From the NCBI GenBank assembly GCA_022425445.1, contig JAKMFM010000080.1, positions 1 through 5,028 on the forward strand: DNA of 5,028 bases. Direction: 5' to 3'. This DNA is from Planktomarina sp. (lineage in GTDB: Bacteria > Pseudomonadota > Alphaproteobacteria > Rhodobacterales > Rhodobacteraceae). Below the pieces are notes generated by a model that worked only from the letters and a program-made list of their open reading frames with translations, was not told the origin of the DNA and did no database searches. This document shows positions 1 through 5,028 of the stretch, piece by piece (within the stretch, counting starts at the first letter, position 1; each line of letters opens with the position of its first letter). The position numbers were made by a program, and so were the translations under genes.

Positions 1-71
1 CAGCTGAAGCCGATGGCGGCTTTAGCTGGGAAAAGATTGATCTGGTTGAAGCGCTGAAAAAAGCCGTGTAG
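1..71 (+). CDS. metK: S-adenosylmethionine synthase, C-terminal end only (partial)
   Basis: Only the last 23 codons are present, read in the frame that starts at base 3 and ending at TAG (69-71). The visible tail contains DGGFSWEKIDLVEALKKAV. The DGGFSWEK-type segment followed by a short helix rich in Leu, Ala and Lys is how alphaproteobacterial S-adenosylmethionine synthases end. The full enzyme makes S-adenosylmethionine from methionine and ATP in the cytoplasm. None of its catalytic motifs are inside the window, so the call rests on the short tail and on the next gene: metK followed by trmB is a familiar order in Rhodobacterales. TrmB consumes S-adenosylmethionine, so the pairing makes biochemical sense. 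The 5' end is cut by the window edge, not by mutation. Confidence 0.72.
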   Translation, partial: AEADGGFSWEKIDLVEALKKAV

Positions 72-109
72 GCGCAGGGGCGCGCGCGGGCCCTAATAAG
101 TTACCAATC

Positions 110-135
110 GGGTGCGCGCAGGCGCACCCTTTTTT
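110..135 (+). terminator. Rho-independent terminator after metK
   Basis: A perfect 8-bp stem (GGGTGCGC at 110-117 and GCGCACCC at 122-129) closes a 4-base loop (118-121) and is followed directly by six T residues (130-135). This is a textbook intrinsic terminator for transcripts leaving metK, 38 bases after its stop codon. It is unusual that the T run ends only 14 bases before the trmB start codon, so the hairpin is also part of the trmB leader region. Confidence 0.88.
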
Positions 136-149
136 GTGAGAGACGGGCT

Positions 150-836
150 ATGGAACATCGAAATTTTTATGGGCGCATCAAAGGCAAGGCTCTCAATGCC
201 GCGCAAGAGCGTTACCTGGAAGAAGATTTGCCCAAGCTCAGCGTCGGCGGGATCTCCCGCACGGATAATCCCGAGCGCAGCCTGCTCGATATGCATCACG
301 TCGCGGCGGGCAAGCCGCTCTGGCTGGAAATTGGCTTCGGCGGCGGCGAGCATTTGGTGCATCAGGCCTTGGCCAATCCTGACATTCAGTTTCTTGGCGT
401 AGAACCCTATATCAACGGCGTGGCAATGTTGCTGGGTAAAATGCGCAAGGCGGGCGTGAAGAATATAAAACTGCACATGGGCGACGCCCGTGATCTTATG
501 GATGTTTTGCCGGAGCGCAGCGTGTGCAAGGCCTTCTTGCTCTATCCCGATCCCTGGCCAAAACTGCGCCACCACCGTCGGCGATTTGTCACGCCGGAGC
601 ATTTGGAGCCTCTAAGTCGCTGCCTGATGCAGGGAGCTGAGTTTCGCGTGGCTACAGATATTGAGGATTATGTGCGTCAAACTTTGCAGGAAGTCCCTAA
701 GGCGGGCTTTGACTGGTTGGCAGAAGCGCCAGACGATTGGCGCATGCCTTGGGGAGATTGGATCTCAACGCGGTATGAGCAAAAGGCCCTGCGCGAGGGC
801 CGGCGGCCGCATTATTTAACGTTCCAAAAATCCTAA
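150..836 (+). CDS. trmB: tRNA (guanine-N7-)-methyltransferase TrmB
   Basis: This 228-residue cytoplasmic enzyme uses S-adenosylmethionine to make m7G, normally at position 46 in the tRNA variable loop. It has the class I methyltransferase fold. Motif I is LEIGFGGGEHL (59-69), the acidic end of strand 2 is in FLGVEP (81-86), and GDARDL (111-116) follows. The family signature PDPWPK (133-138) continues into RHHRRRF (140-146), and the C-terminal TRYEQK (207-212) matches the conserved T-x-[FY]-E-x-[KR] tRNA/cofactor motif. The length is normal for bacterial TrmB. The ATG at 150 is chosen because the RNFYGR-KGK segment right after it is typical of the family N-terminus; the next ATG would remove it. 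The ribosome binding site is weak (GAGAGA, 138-143). The metK terminator lies immediately upstream. All key motifs are intact. Confidence 0.95.
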   Translation: MEHRNFYGRIKGKALNAAQERYLEEDLPKLSVGGISRTDNPERSLLDMHHVAAGKPLWLEIGFGGGEHLVHQALANPDIQFLGVEPYINGVAMLLGKMRKAGVKNIKLHMGDARDLMDVLPERSVCKAFLLYPDPWPKLRHHRRRFVTPEHLEPLSRCLMQGAEFRVATDIEDYVRQTLQEVPKAGFDWLAEAPDDWRMPWGDWISTRYEQKALREGRRPHYLTFQKS

Positions 837-897
837 ACAGACCCGCGCTCAGCTGTGGACCTCGCTTGGCTGGGACGCTATCACTTTGTCAACTTAT

Positions 898-904
898 AAG
901 GGGA
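898..904 (+). promoter_or_regulatory. Ribosome binding site that fixes the aroA start
   Basis: AAGGGGA lies 5 bases before the ATG at 910. A longer reading frame could begin at a TTG (886), but that codon has no purine-rich site before it and would put this Shine-Dalgarno sequence inside the coding region. The ATG at 910 is therefore the better start. Confidence 0.75.
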
Positions 905-909
905 CGAAT

Positions 910-2259
910 ATGTCAGGCCATGGTGCAGCACTTCCAATGACTTCGCATAAATCTGGGCCGTTGCGGGGCCAAGCAGATGTGCCGGGGGATAAATCTATCT
1001 CGCATCGTTCGCTGATCCTCGGGGCGCTCAGCCTTGGCGAGACCCGCATCCAAGGGCTGCTTGAAGGCGATGATGTGCTGGACACCGGCAAGGCGATGCA
1101 GGCCTTCGGTGCTGAGGTCATCAATCATGGCGGCGGCTCCTGGTCGGTGCATGGGGTCGGGGTTGGCGGATTTGCCGAGCCGGACCAGGTGATTGACTGT
1201 GGCAACTCGGGCACTGGGGTGCGGTTGATCATGGGGGCTATGGCCACATCGCCGATCACAGCGACCTTTACCGGTGATGGCAGTTTGAACAAGCGGCCAA
1301 TGGGCCGGGTGACGGATCCTTTGGCGCTCTTTGGGGCGCAGTCTCATGGTCGCTCTGAGGGGCGCTTGCCGCTGACACTTATTGGGGCTGGGCAGCCGTT
1401 GCCGGTGCGATATGAAGTGCCGATGCCCTCGGCACAAGTGAAATCCGCAGTGCTTTTGGCGGGGTTGAATGCACCGGGCCAGACGGTTGTGATTGAGAAA
1501 GAGGCAACGAGGGATCACACCGAACGGATGTTGGTGGGGTTTGGCGCCGAGCTGACGGTAGACGAAACCGATGCCGGCCGGGTGATCACCCTCACCGGCC
1601 AGCCGGAATTGCGCCCGCAGGATATCACTGTGCCGCGTGATCCTTCGTCGGCGGCCTTTCCGGTCTGTGCCGCATTGATCGTGGAAGGCTCCGAGGTCCT
1701 TGTGCCAAATATTGGCCTCAATCCTACCCGGGCCGGTTTGTTTTATAGTCTGCAAGAGATGGGTGCGGATCTGACATTTGAGAATATGCGCGAGGAAGGT
1801 GGCGAGCCTGTGGCTGATTTGCGCGCGAAATACTCCCCAGATATGCAGGGGATCGAGGTGCCGCCCGAGCGGGCCGCCTCGATGATTGATGAATATCCAA
1901 TTCTATCGGTGGTGGCGAGTTTTGCGCAAGGCGTAACCCGGATGCACGGTGTAAAAGAGCTGCGCGTCAAGGAGAGTGACCGGATCGAAGCCATGGCGAC
2001 GGGCCTGCGCGCGGCGGGGGTCACAGTGGACGAGGGTCCCGATTGGTGGCATGTGCATGGGCAGGGCGGCGCGGTGAAAGGTGGCGCCTTGGCCGCGACG
2101 CATCTCGATCACCGCATTGCAATGTCGTTTTTGATCCTGGGGATGGGCGCAACTGACGGCATGTTGATTGACGATGGTGGGCCAGTGGCCACGTCTTTCC
2201 CTATATTTGAGCCGCTCATGACACAATTGGGTGCCTCCATTTCGCGGATGGCGCAATGA
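910..2259 (+). CDS. aroA: 3-phosphoshikimate 1-carboxyvinyltransferase (EPSP synthase), class II
   Basis: This 449-residue cytoplasmic enzyme joins phosphoenolpyruvate to shikimate 3-phosphate to give EPSP, the sixth step of the shikimate pathway to aromatic amino acids. All four sequence hallmarks of the class II (Agrobacterium CP4-type) enzymes are present: GDKS (26-29), SAQVK (174-178), RDHTE (201-205) and NPTR (271-274). Other active-site segments are intact: DGSLNKRPMGR (123-133), IDEYP (326-330, catalytic Asp327), LRVKESDR (351-358) and HLDHRIAMS (398-406). The length matches the family. The phosphoenolpyruvate-site loop reads GNSGTGVRL (98-106). Gly101 stands where CP4 EPSPS has Ala100, the residue linked to its glyphosate insensitivity, while Leu106 matches CP4 Leu105. 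The stop codon overlaps the next start (ATGA), so translation of the downstream gene is probably coupled. The longer TTG start at 886 is rejected because of the ribosome binding site. Confidence 0.97.
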   Translation: MSGHGAALPMTSHKSGPLRGQADVPGDKSISHRSLILGALSLGETRIQGLLEGDDVLDTGKAMQAFGAEVINHGGGSWSVHGVGVGGFAEPDQVIDCGNSGTGVRLIMGAMATSPITATFTGDGSLNKRPMGRVTDPLALFGAQSHGRSEGRLPLTLIGAGQPLPVRYEVPMPSAQVKSAVLLAGLNAPGQTVVIEKEATRDHTERMLVGFGAELTVDETDAGRVITLTGQPELRPQDITVPRDPSSAAFPVCAALIVEGSEVLVPNIGLNPTRAGLFYSLQEMGADLTFENMREEGGEPVADLRAKYSPDMQGIEVPPERAASMIDEYPILSVVASFAQGVTRMHGVKELRVKESDRIEAMATGLRAAGVTVDEGPDWWHVHGQGGAVKGGALAATHLDHRIAMSFLILGMGATDGMLIDDGGPVATSFPIFEPLMTQLGASISRMAQ

Positions 2260-2699
2260 GTGCGGAGATAAAGGGCAGCTGCCTTTGCGGCCAAATTCGT
2301 TTCACCACTCCCGGGCCTCTGCGGCCGGTGATCGCTTGCCATTGCACCCAATGTCGAAAAACAACGGGTCATTTTGTGGCTGCAACCTCAGCGCTGCGCA
2401 GCAGTGTTACGATTAAGGGCGCGCCGCGCTGGTATGACTCGTCTTCCACAGCGCGCCGCGGGTTTTGCCCCACATGTGGCAGCCAATTGTTTTGGGACGG
2501 AAAAGGAACGCATCTTTCAATTTTTGTCGGCTGTATCGACGGCGCCACGGGCGTCAGAATGGCCGGACATATTTTTTGTGCAGATAAAGGCGATTACTAT
2601 GAAATTGATGATGGATTGCCACAGGCCCCAGCAGAAGACCCTGTGTTGACCACGCGGGTCGATAGCGCCGAGGGAAACCCAGCTGAGGGAAACCCATGA
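2256..2699 (+). CDS. GFA (CENP-V/glutathione-dependent formaldehyde-activating) family zinc-binding protein
   Basis: This 147-residue small cytoplasmic protein has the cysteine pattern of the GFA/CENP-V fold. Cys9 and Cys11 are in GSCLCGQIRF (7-16), Cys28, Cys30 and Cys33 in CHCTQCRK (28-35), and Cys71 and Cys74 in FCPTCGSQLFW (70-80). These residues bind two zinc ions in known members. The family is named after a proposed glutathione-dependent formaldehyde-activating enzyme, but most members have no proven reaction and the substrate here is unknown. The ATG overlaps the aroA stop by four bases, with only a weak GGA (2246-2248) upstream, which suggests coupled translation. The stop overlaps the cmk start in the same way. 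The last ten residues are a doubled AEGNP caused by a 15-base tandem duplication. The zinc ligands all lie upstream of this tail, so the core should be unaffected. Confidence 0.9.
   Translation: MSAEIKGSCLCGQIRFTTPGPLRPVIACHCTQCRKTTGHFVAATSALRSSVTIKGAPRWYDSSSTARRGFCPTCGSQLFWDGKGTHLSIFVGCIDGATGVRMAGHIFCADKGDYYEIDDGLPQAPAEDPVLTTRVDSAEGNPAEGNP
2667..2696 (+). repeat. 15-base tandem duplication carrying the cmk ribosome binding site
   Basis: Two adjacent 15-base units (2667-2681 and 2682-2696) differ only by one C/T change at the third base of each unit. Each contains GAGGGAAACCCA. The second copy supplies the cmk Shine-Dalgarno sequence, and its last A is the first base of the cmk ATG. The same bases encode AEGNP twice at the C-terminus of the GFA protein. 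The first copy has no start codon at the equivalent place. Confidence 0.9.
2685..2690 (+). promoter_or_regulatory. Ribosome binding site of cmk
   Basis: GAGGGA lies 5 bases before the ATG at 2696, inside the end of the upstream GFA gene. It is the second copy of a duplicated site, and the first copy (2670-2675) lies 15 bases further upstream. The good match and spacing support the 2696 start. Confidence 0.65.
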
Positions 2700-3316
2700 G
2701 CCTATTGATTGCCATAGATGGGCCGGCCGCAGCGGGAAAAGGCTCGATCAGCCGCGCTATTGCAAAACATTTTGGCATGGCACACTTGGATACCGGATTG
2801 TTATACCGTGCCGTCGGGGCAAAGGTGTTGAAAGGCGCAGAGCCATTACAGGCTGCCCAACAGTTGCAGGCAGAGGATCTAAACGCACTTGCGCTGCGCA
2901 ATGATACCGTGGCCCAAGCGGCGTCCAAAGTGGCTGCCCTGCCAGAGGTGCGGGCGGAGTTGGTTGAATTTCAGCGCCGCTTTGCCCGTCGCACCGGCGG
3001 CGCGGTTTTGGATGGGCGTGATATTGGCACTGTGATTTTGCCAGATGCCGATGTGAAGCTTTTCATTACCGCCAGTGCCGAAGTACGCGCAGAGCGGCGT
3101 TATAAAGAGCTATTAGGCAGCGGTGCTAAAACCAGCCTTGGACAGGTGTTGGCAGATGTGATCGCGCGCGACGCGCGCGACAGGTTTCGCAGTGCTGCGC
3201 CCTTAGTGGCCGCAAAAGATGCTGTACTGATTGATACATCCGATTTGAGTTTGAGTGCAGCGATTGCGCAGGCCGTTGCTGCTGTTGAAAAGGATCACCC
3301 GCATGAAAAATCGTAA
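2696..3316 (+). CDS. cmk: (d)CMP kinase (cytidylate kinase)
   Basis: This 206-residue cytoplasmic enzyme transfers phosphate from ATP to CMP or dCMP, giving CDP or dCDP for nucleic acid and lipid precursor synthesis. The N-terminal P-loop is IDGPAAAGKGS (7-17, Lys15). LDTGLLYRA (31-39) and LDGRDIGT (105-112) are the nucleotide-monophosphate site motifs that mark this family. The segment RDARDRF (158-164), continuing to PL (169-170), fits the conserved R-D-x-x-D-x-x-R-x-x-x-P-L pattern, and LIDTS (178-182) follows. It is somewhat shorter than the E. coli enzyme but usual for alphaproteobacteria. The start overlaps the GFA stop (ATGA). The end overlaps the next gene by 14 bases, so it sits in the middle of a coupled operon. 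In many relatives cmk directly follows aroA and precedes rpsA; neither holds here. Confidence 0.96.
   Translation: MSLLIAIDGPAAAGKGSISRAIAKHFGMAHLDTGLLYRAVGAKVLKGAEPLQAAQQLQAEDLNALALRNDTVAQAASKVAALPEVRAELVEFQRRFARRTGGAVLDGRDIGTVILPDADVKLFITASAEVRAERRYKELLGSGAKTSLGQVLADVIARDARDRFRSAAPLVAAKDAVLIDTSDLSLSAAIAQAVAAVEKDHPHEKS
3162..3181 (+). repeat. Overlapping tandem repeat and palindrome inside cmk
   Basis: A 9-base unit, GCGCGCGAC, occurs twice in tandem with no mismatch (3164-3172, 3173-3181). The stretch 3162-3180 is also a perfect inverted repeat with 9-base arms around one central A. The tandem units encode Ala-Arg-Asp twice, which forms part of the conserved R-D-x-x-D motif of CMP kinase. 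The repeat is explained at least partly by that protein constraint combined with a preference for GCG and CGC codons. Confidence 0.85.
3288..3294 (+). promoter_or_regulatory. Ribosome binding site that fixes the aldo/keto reductase start
   Basis: AAAAGGA lies 8 bases before the ATG at 3303, inside the 3' end of cmk. An in-frame GTG at 3255 would add 16 residues rich in Leu and Arg that do not resemble the family N-terminus. The ATG at 3303 is preferred. Confidence 0.7.
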
Positions 3317-4301
3317 CTTTCCCCACACGGGTGCCACAACATCCCGTTTGGGTATCGGAGCCATGTCTTTTTCCAATTTTTACGGTGAGGTGAGCCGCGA
3401 TGAAGTCTTTGCGATCTTAGATGCTGCGCGCGAATTCGGCGTGAACCATATCGATACAGCCAGTGTCTATGGCATGGGCGGCTCAGAGCGCCATATTGGT
3501 GCCTATCTTGCAGAAAATCCGCAGGCGCGGTCGTTCTTTCACATTGCCACCAAAGGCGGAATAACAGACCGCAAAGATCCAAACCGATTGTTCAACAATG
3601 AAGCCTCCTATCTTGCGGAGCAGCTGGACAATAGCCTTGAGCGCCTTGGGGTGGAGCAGATTGATCTATATTATGTCCACCGCCGCGATCCCTGTGTTCC
3701 GATTGAGGAAGTCACACAAACCCTTGCAGGCTTTGTAAAGTCGGGCAAAATCGGTGGGTTCGGCTATTCAGAAATTTCTCCGACCTCGCTGAGGGCGGCC
3801 CATAAGGTGCACCCGGTGGCGGCGCTTCAGTCGGAATATTCCCTCTCGACGCGCACGCCGGAACTGGGAATATTGCAAACCTGCGCCGATCTTGGAACAA
3901 CGTTTGTGGCCTTCTCGCCGGTTGGACGAAGTCTGCTGACTGACGCGCCCCATGGGCACGAGGCGGTGCAGTCCATGCCGTTTTTGACCAAAAATCCACG
4001 CTTTATGGAGCCAAATCTAAGCATGAATATCGCGGCGGCCGCACCGTTTCGCGCTCTGGCGGCGCAGATGGGTTTGACAGCGGCGGGCCTAGCTATTGCT
4101 TGGTGTTTGGCCAAAGGGGATCATATCTTGCCCATTCCTGGCACGCGCAGTCTTGATCATTTCAAGGCGCTTGTTGCAGGTGCAAATTATGGCTTGAGCA
4201 CAGAGGAGCTGGCGGCGGTTGAAGCTGCGCTCCCCATGGGCTGGATCAATGGGGATCGCTATTCTGAAGCACAATGGGCCGGGCCGGAGCGCTATGCCTA
4301 G
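3303..4301 (+). CDS. Aldo/keto reductase family protein
   Basis: This 332-residue cytoplasmic NAD(P)H-dependent oxidoreductase has a TIM-barrel fold and interconverts a carbonyl and an alcohol. The catalytic tetrad is complete: Asp51 in HIDTAS (49-54), Tyr56 in VYG (55-57), Lys84 in ATKGG (82-86) and His126 in YYVHRRDP (123-130). The segment GKIGGFGYSE (148-157) and the cofactor-loop IPGTRSLDH (278-286) are typical. The HRRDP-PIEE stretch and the C-terminal GDRYSEAQW (317-325) resemble the AKR13/YajO-like group rather than classic aldose reductases; this subgroup call is by eye. The substrate cannot be told from sequence. It overlaps cmk by 14 bases with a good ribosome binding site, so it is probably co-transcribed with the aroA-cmk run, but nothing links it to aromatic or nucleotide synthesis. 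No truncation or missing catalytic residue is seen. Confidence 0.93.
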   Translation: MKNRNFPHTGATTSRLGIGAMSFSNFYGEVSRDEVFAILDAAREFGVNHIDTASVYGMGGSERHIGAYLAENPQARSFFHIATKGGITDRKDPNRLFNNEASYLAEQLDNSLERLGVEQIDLYYVHRRDPCVPIEEVTQTLAGFVKSGKIGGFGYSEISPTSLRAAHKVHPVAALQSEYSLSTRTPELGILQTCADLGTTFVAFSPVGRSLLTDAPHGHEAVQSMPFLTKNPRFMEPNLSMNIAAAAPFRALAAQMGLTAAGLAIAWCLAKGDHILPIPGTRSLDHFKALVAGANYGLSTEELAAVEAALPMGWINGDRYSEAQWAGPERYA

Positions 4302-4318
4302 GGCGCTCAGGCCATTTT
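4282..4318 (+). terminator. Possible terminator at the convergent gene ends
   Basis: A hairpin can form from GGCC, one mismatched G and GAGCGC (4282-4292), a 10-base loop (4293-4302), and GCGCTC, A and GGCC (4303-4313). It is followed by ATTTT (4314-4318). The stem has 10 pairs and one G-A mismatch. It would end the aroA-to-aldo/keto reductase transcript. The T run is short, and there is no T run on the minus-strand side, so it probably works only on the + strand. The 5' arm lies within the last reductase codons and the 3' arm contains the stop codon of the opposite gene. Confidence 0.45.
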
Positions 4319-5028
4319 GCGTGCATAAAGCGCTGACAGCGCGGCGTTGAACTCTTGCACGGGCATCTCTTGGGCCAAGGCCAGGCGGCAGAGCGCAGCT
4401 GGGGTTTCGGGAGCCAGGCCGCTGATGGGCGGATCAGTGTCTAGGTTTGTGGGAAAGGAATAACCCTCTGCACAGGCAGAAATCGCCGCATCGACCTGCG
4501 GTGCTGACAGGCCATGATCCCGCCGCGAAAGGACCTCATAGAGTTGATGGGTCATGCTCTGGCGGTCCAAATTTTCCAAGGCGCGTCCATAGGCAGAAGA
4601 GATCTGCAGCAAATTGGCCATGCGCTGAACATCTGGGCTCACATTCGCGCCACCGGCGTGGTAGAGTGCTGGGTTGAAAAACAGAACATCGCCTTTTTTG
4701 AGCGGCACTTGCACGAAATTATCCTCAAAGAAGGCGCGAAACTCTGGCATGGTGAAGGCCAGATAGCCATGGCGATAACGCTGACTGAACGGCAATAGCT
4801 TGGTTGGCCCGCTTTCAATTGGCATGTCCACATGCGCGATCGCCCCTTGCAGCGTCAGCACAGGCGAGAGGTCATGCACATGCGCCGGATAGCGCGCGGC
4901 AACCTCGCGCGGTTGAAATCCAAGGTGATAATCTCGATGCGGGCTTTGTGCCGCACCACTTGGGCGGACCAGATTTACTTGTGCCGTCATCTGATAGTTT
5001 GGCCCAAGCCAAGCCTCGCAGGCCGCAT
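4307..5028 (-). CDS. Phytanoyl-CoA dioxygenase (PhyH) family protein, N-terminus outside window (partial)
   Basis: This is the C-terminal part of an Fe(II)/2-oxoglutarate-dependent oxygenase. An ATG exists at 4990, but the frame stays open to the window edge and encodes a plausible continuation, AACEAWLGPNYQ, just before that Met, so the true start lies beyond base 5028. Counting from the Met at 4990, the iron-binding His18 and Asp20 are in SPHRDYH (16-22). The distal His111 is in ALYHAGGANVS (108-118), after the KKGDVLFFNP strand (98-107). Arg123 in QRMAN (122-126) is a good candidate for the 2-oxoglutarate carboxylate anchor. All three metal ligands are present, so the enzyme is likely active as a hydroxylase; its substrate is unknown. 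It is convergent with the aldo/keto reductase, with only five bases between stop codons. Promoter and operon partners are outside the window. Confidence 0.9.
   Translation of the reverse strand, partial: AACEAWLGPNYQMTAQVNLVRPSGAAQSPHRDYHLGFQPREVAARYPAHVHDLSPVLTLQGAIAHVDMPIESGPTKLLPFSQRYRHGYLAFTMPEFRAFFEDNFVQVPLKKGDVLFFNPALYHAGGANVSPDVQRMANLLQISSAYGRALENLDRQSMTHQLYEVLSRRDHGLSAPQVDAAISACAEGYSFPTNLDTDPPISGLAPETPAALCRLALAQEMPVQEFNAALSALYARKMA

Noticed and set aside
93..602. Antisense open frame of 169 codons opposite trmB
   Set aside because: It is covered by trmB, whose motifs are all intact, and the antisense product shows no family motif.
837..897. Short inverted repeats (CAGC and GCTG) in the trmB-aroA gap as a terminator
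   Set aside because: The stem is only four pairs with a long loop and no T run follows. Nothing else supports termination here.
866..899. Possible promoter before aroA (TTGGCT with TTATAA)
   Set aside because: The spacer would be about 22 bases, too long for a normal sigma-70 promoter, and the implied start site would fall almost on the ATG.
886..909. Upstream TTG start that would extend AroA by eight residues
   Set aside because: It has no ribosome binding site, and the good AAGGGGA site just before 910 would lie inside the coding region.
913..1755. Long antisense open frame of 280 codons opposite aroA
   Set aside because: It lies fully opposite a gene with clear EPSP synthase motifs, its translation is rich in Arg, His and Pro with no recognisable domain, and such frames are common opposite GC-rich genes.
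4514..4798. Plus-strand open frame of 94 codons within the PhyH region
   Set aside because: The opposite strand carries the complete iron-ligand motifs of the PhyH family in one long open frame; the plus-strand product shows no recognisable domain.

Overview
The window looks like ordinary chromosomal DNA of an alphaproteobacterium, most likely Rhodobacterales (Roseobacter-like). The main reasons are a metK tail followed by trmB, a class II (CP4-type) EPSP synthase, aroA and cmk in one gene run, and moderately GC-rich coding DNA throughout. The lineage is inferred from gene order and protein style; no database search was possible.

Layout. Positions 1-71 hold the last codons of metK on the + strand, followed by a strong intrinsic terminator (110-135). 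Next is trmB (150-836), the tRNA m7G46 methyltransferase. After a 73-base gap comes a tightly packed + strand run: aroA (910-2259), a GFA/CENP-V-type zinc-binding protein (2256-2699), cmk (2696-3316) and an aldo/keto reductase (3303-4301). Junctions inside this run overlap by 4, 4 and 14 bases, so it reads as one translationally coupled operon. A minus-strand phytanoyl-CoA dioxygenase-like gene (4307-5028) converges on it with 5 bases between the stop codons, and its 5' end lies beyond the window.

How the genes fit together. trmB, aroA and cmk are housekeeping genes (tRNA modification, shikimate pathway, pyrimidine nucleotide supply). The GFA protein, the aldo/keto reductase and the PhyH-like oxygenase are accessory enzymes of unknown substrate beside this core. 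In many alphaproteobacteria aroA and cmk are followed by rpsA. Here an extra gene sits between aroA and cmk, and rpsA does not follow, so the locus is locally rearranged compared with that arrangement.

No convincing new system is visible: there are no tRNA or rRNA genes, CRISPR arrays, insertion sequences or phage genes. The points worth a second look are small. They are a terminator squeezed against the trmB ribosome binding site with a possible competing structure, a Gly in the AroA active-site loop where CP4 EPSPS has Ala, a 15-base duplication that doubles the cmk ribosome binding site, a tandem and palindromic repeat coding for the conserved cmk motif, and a terminator hairpin built from the ends of two convergent genes.
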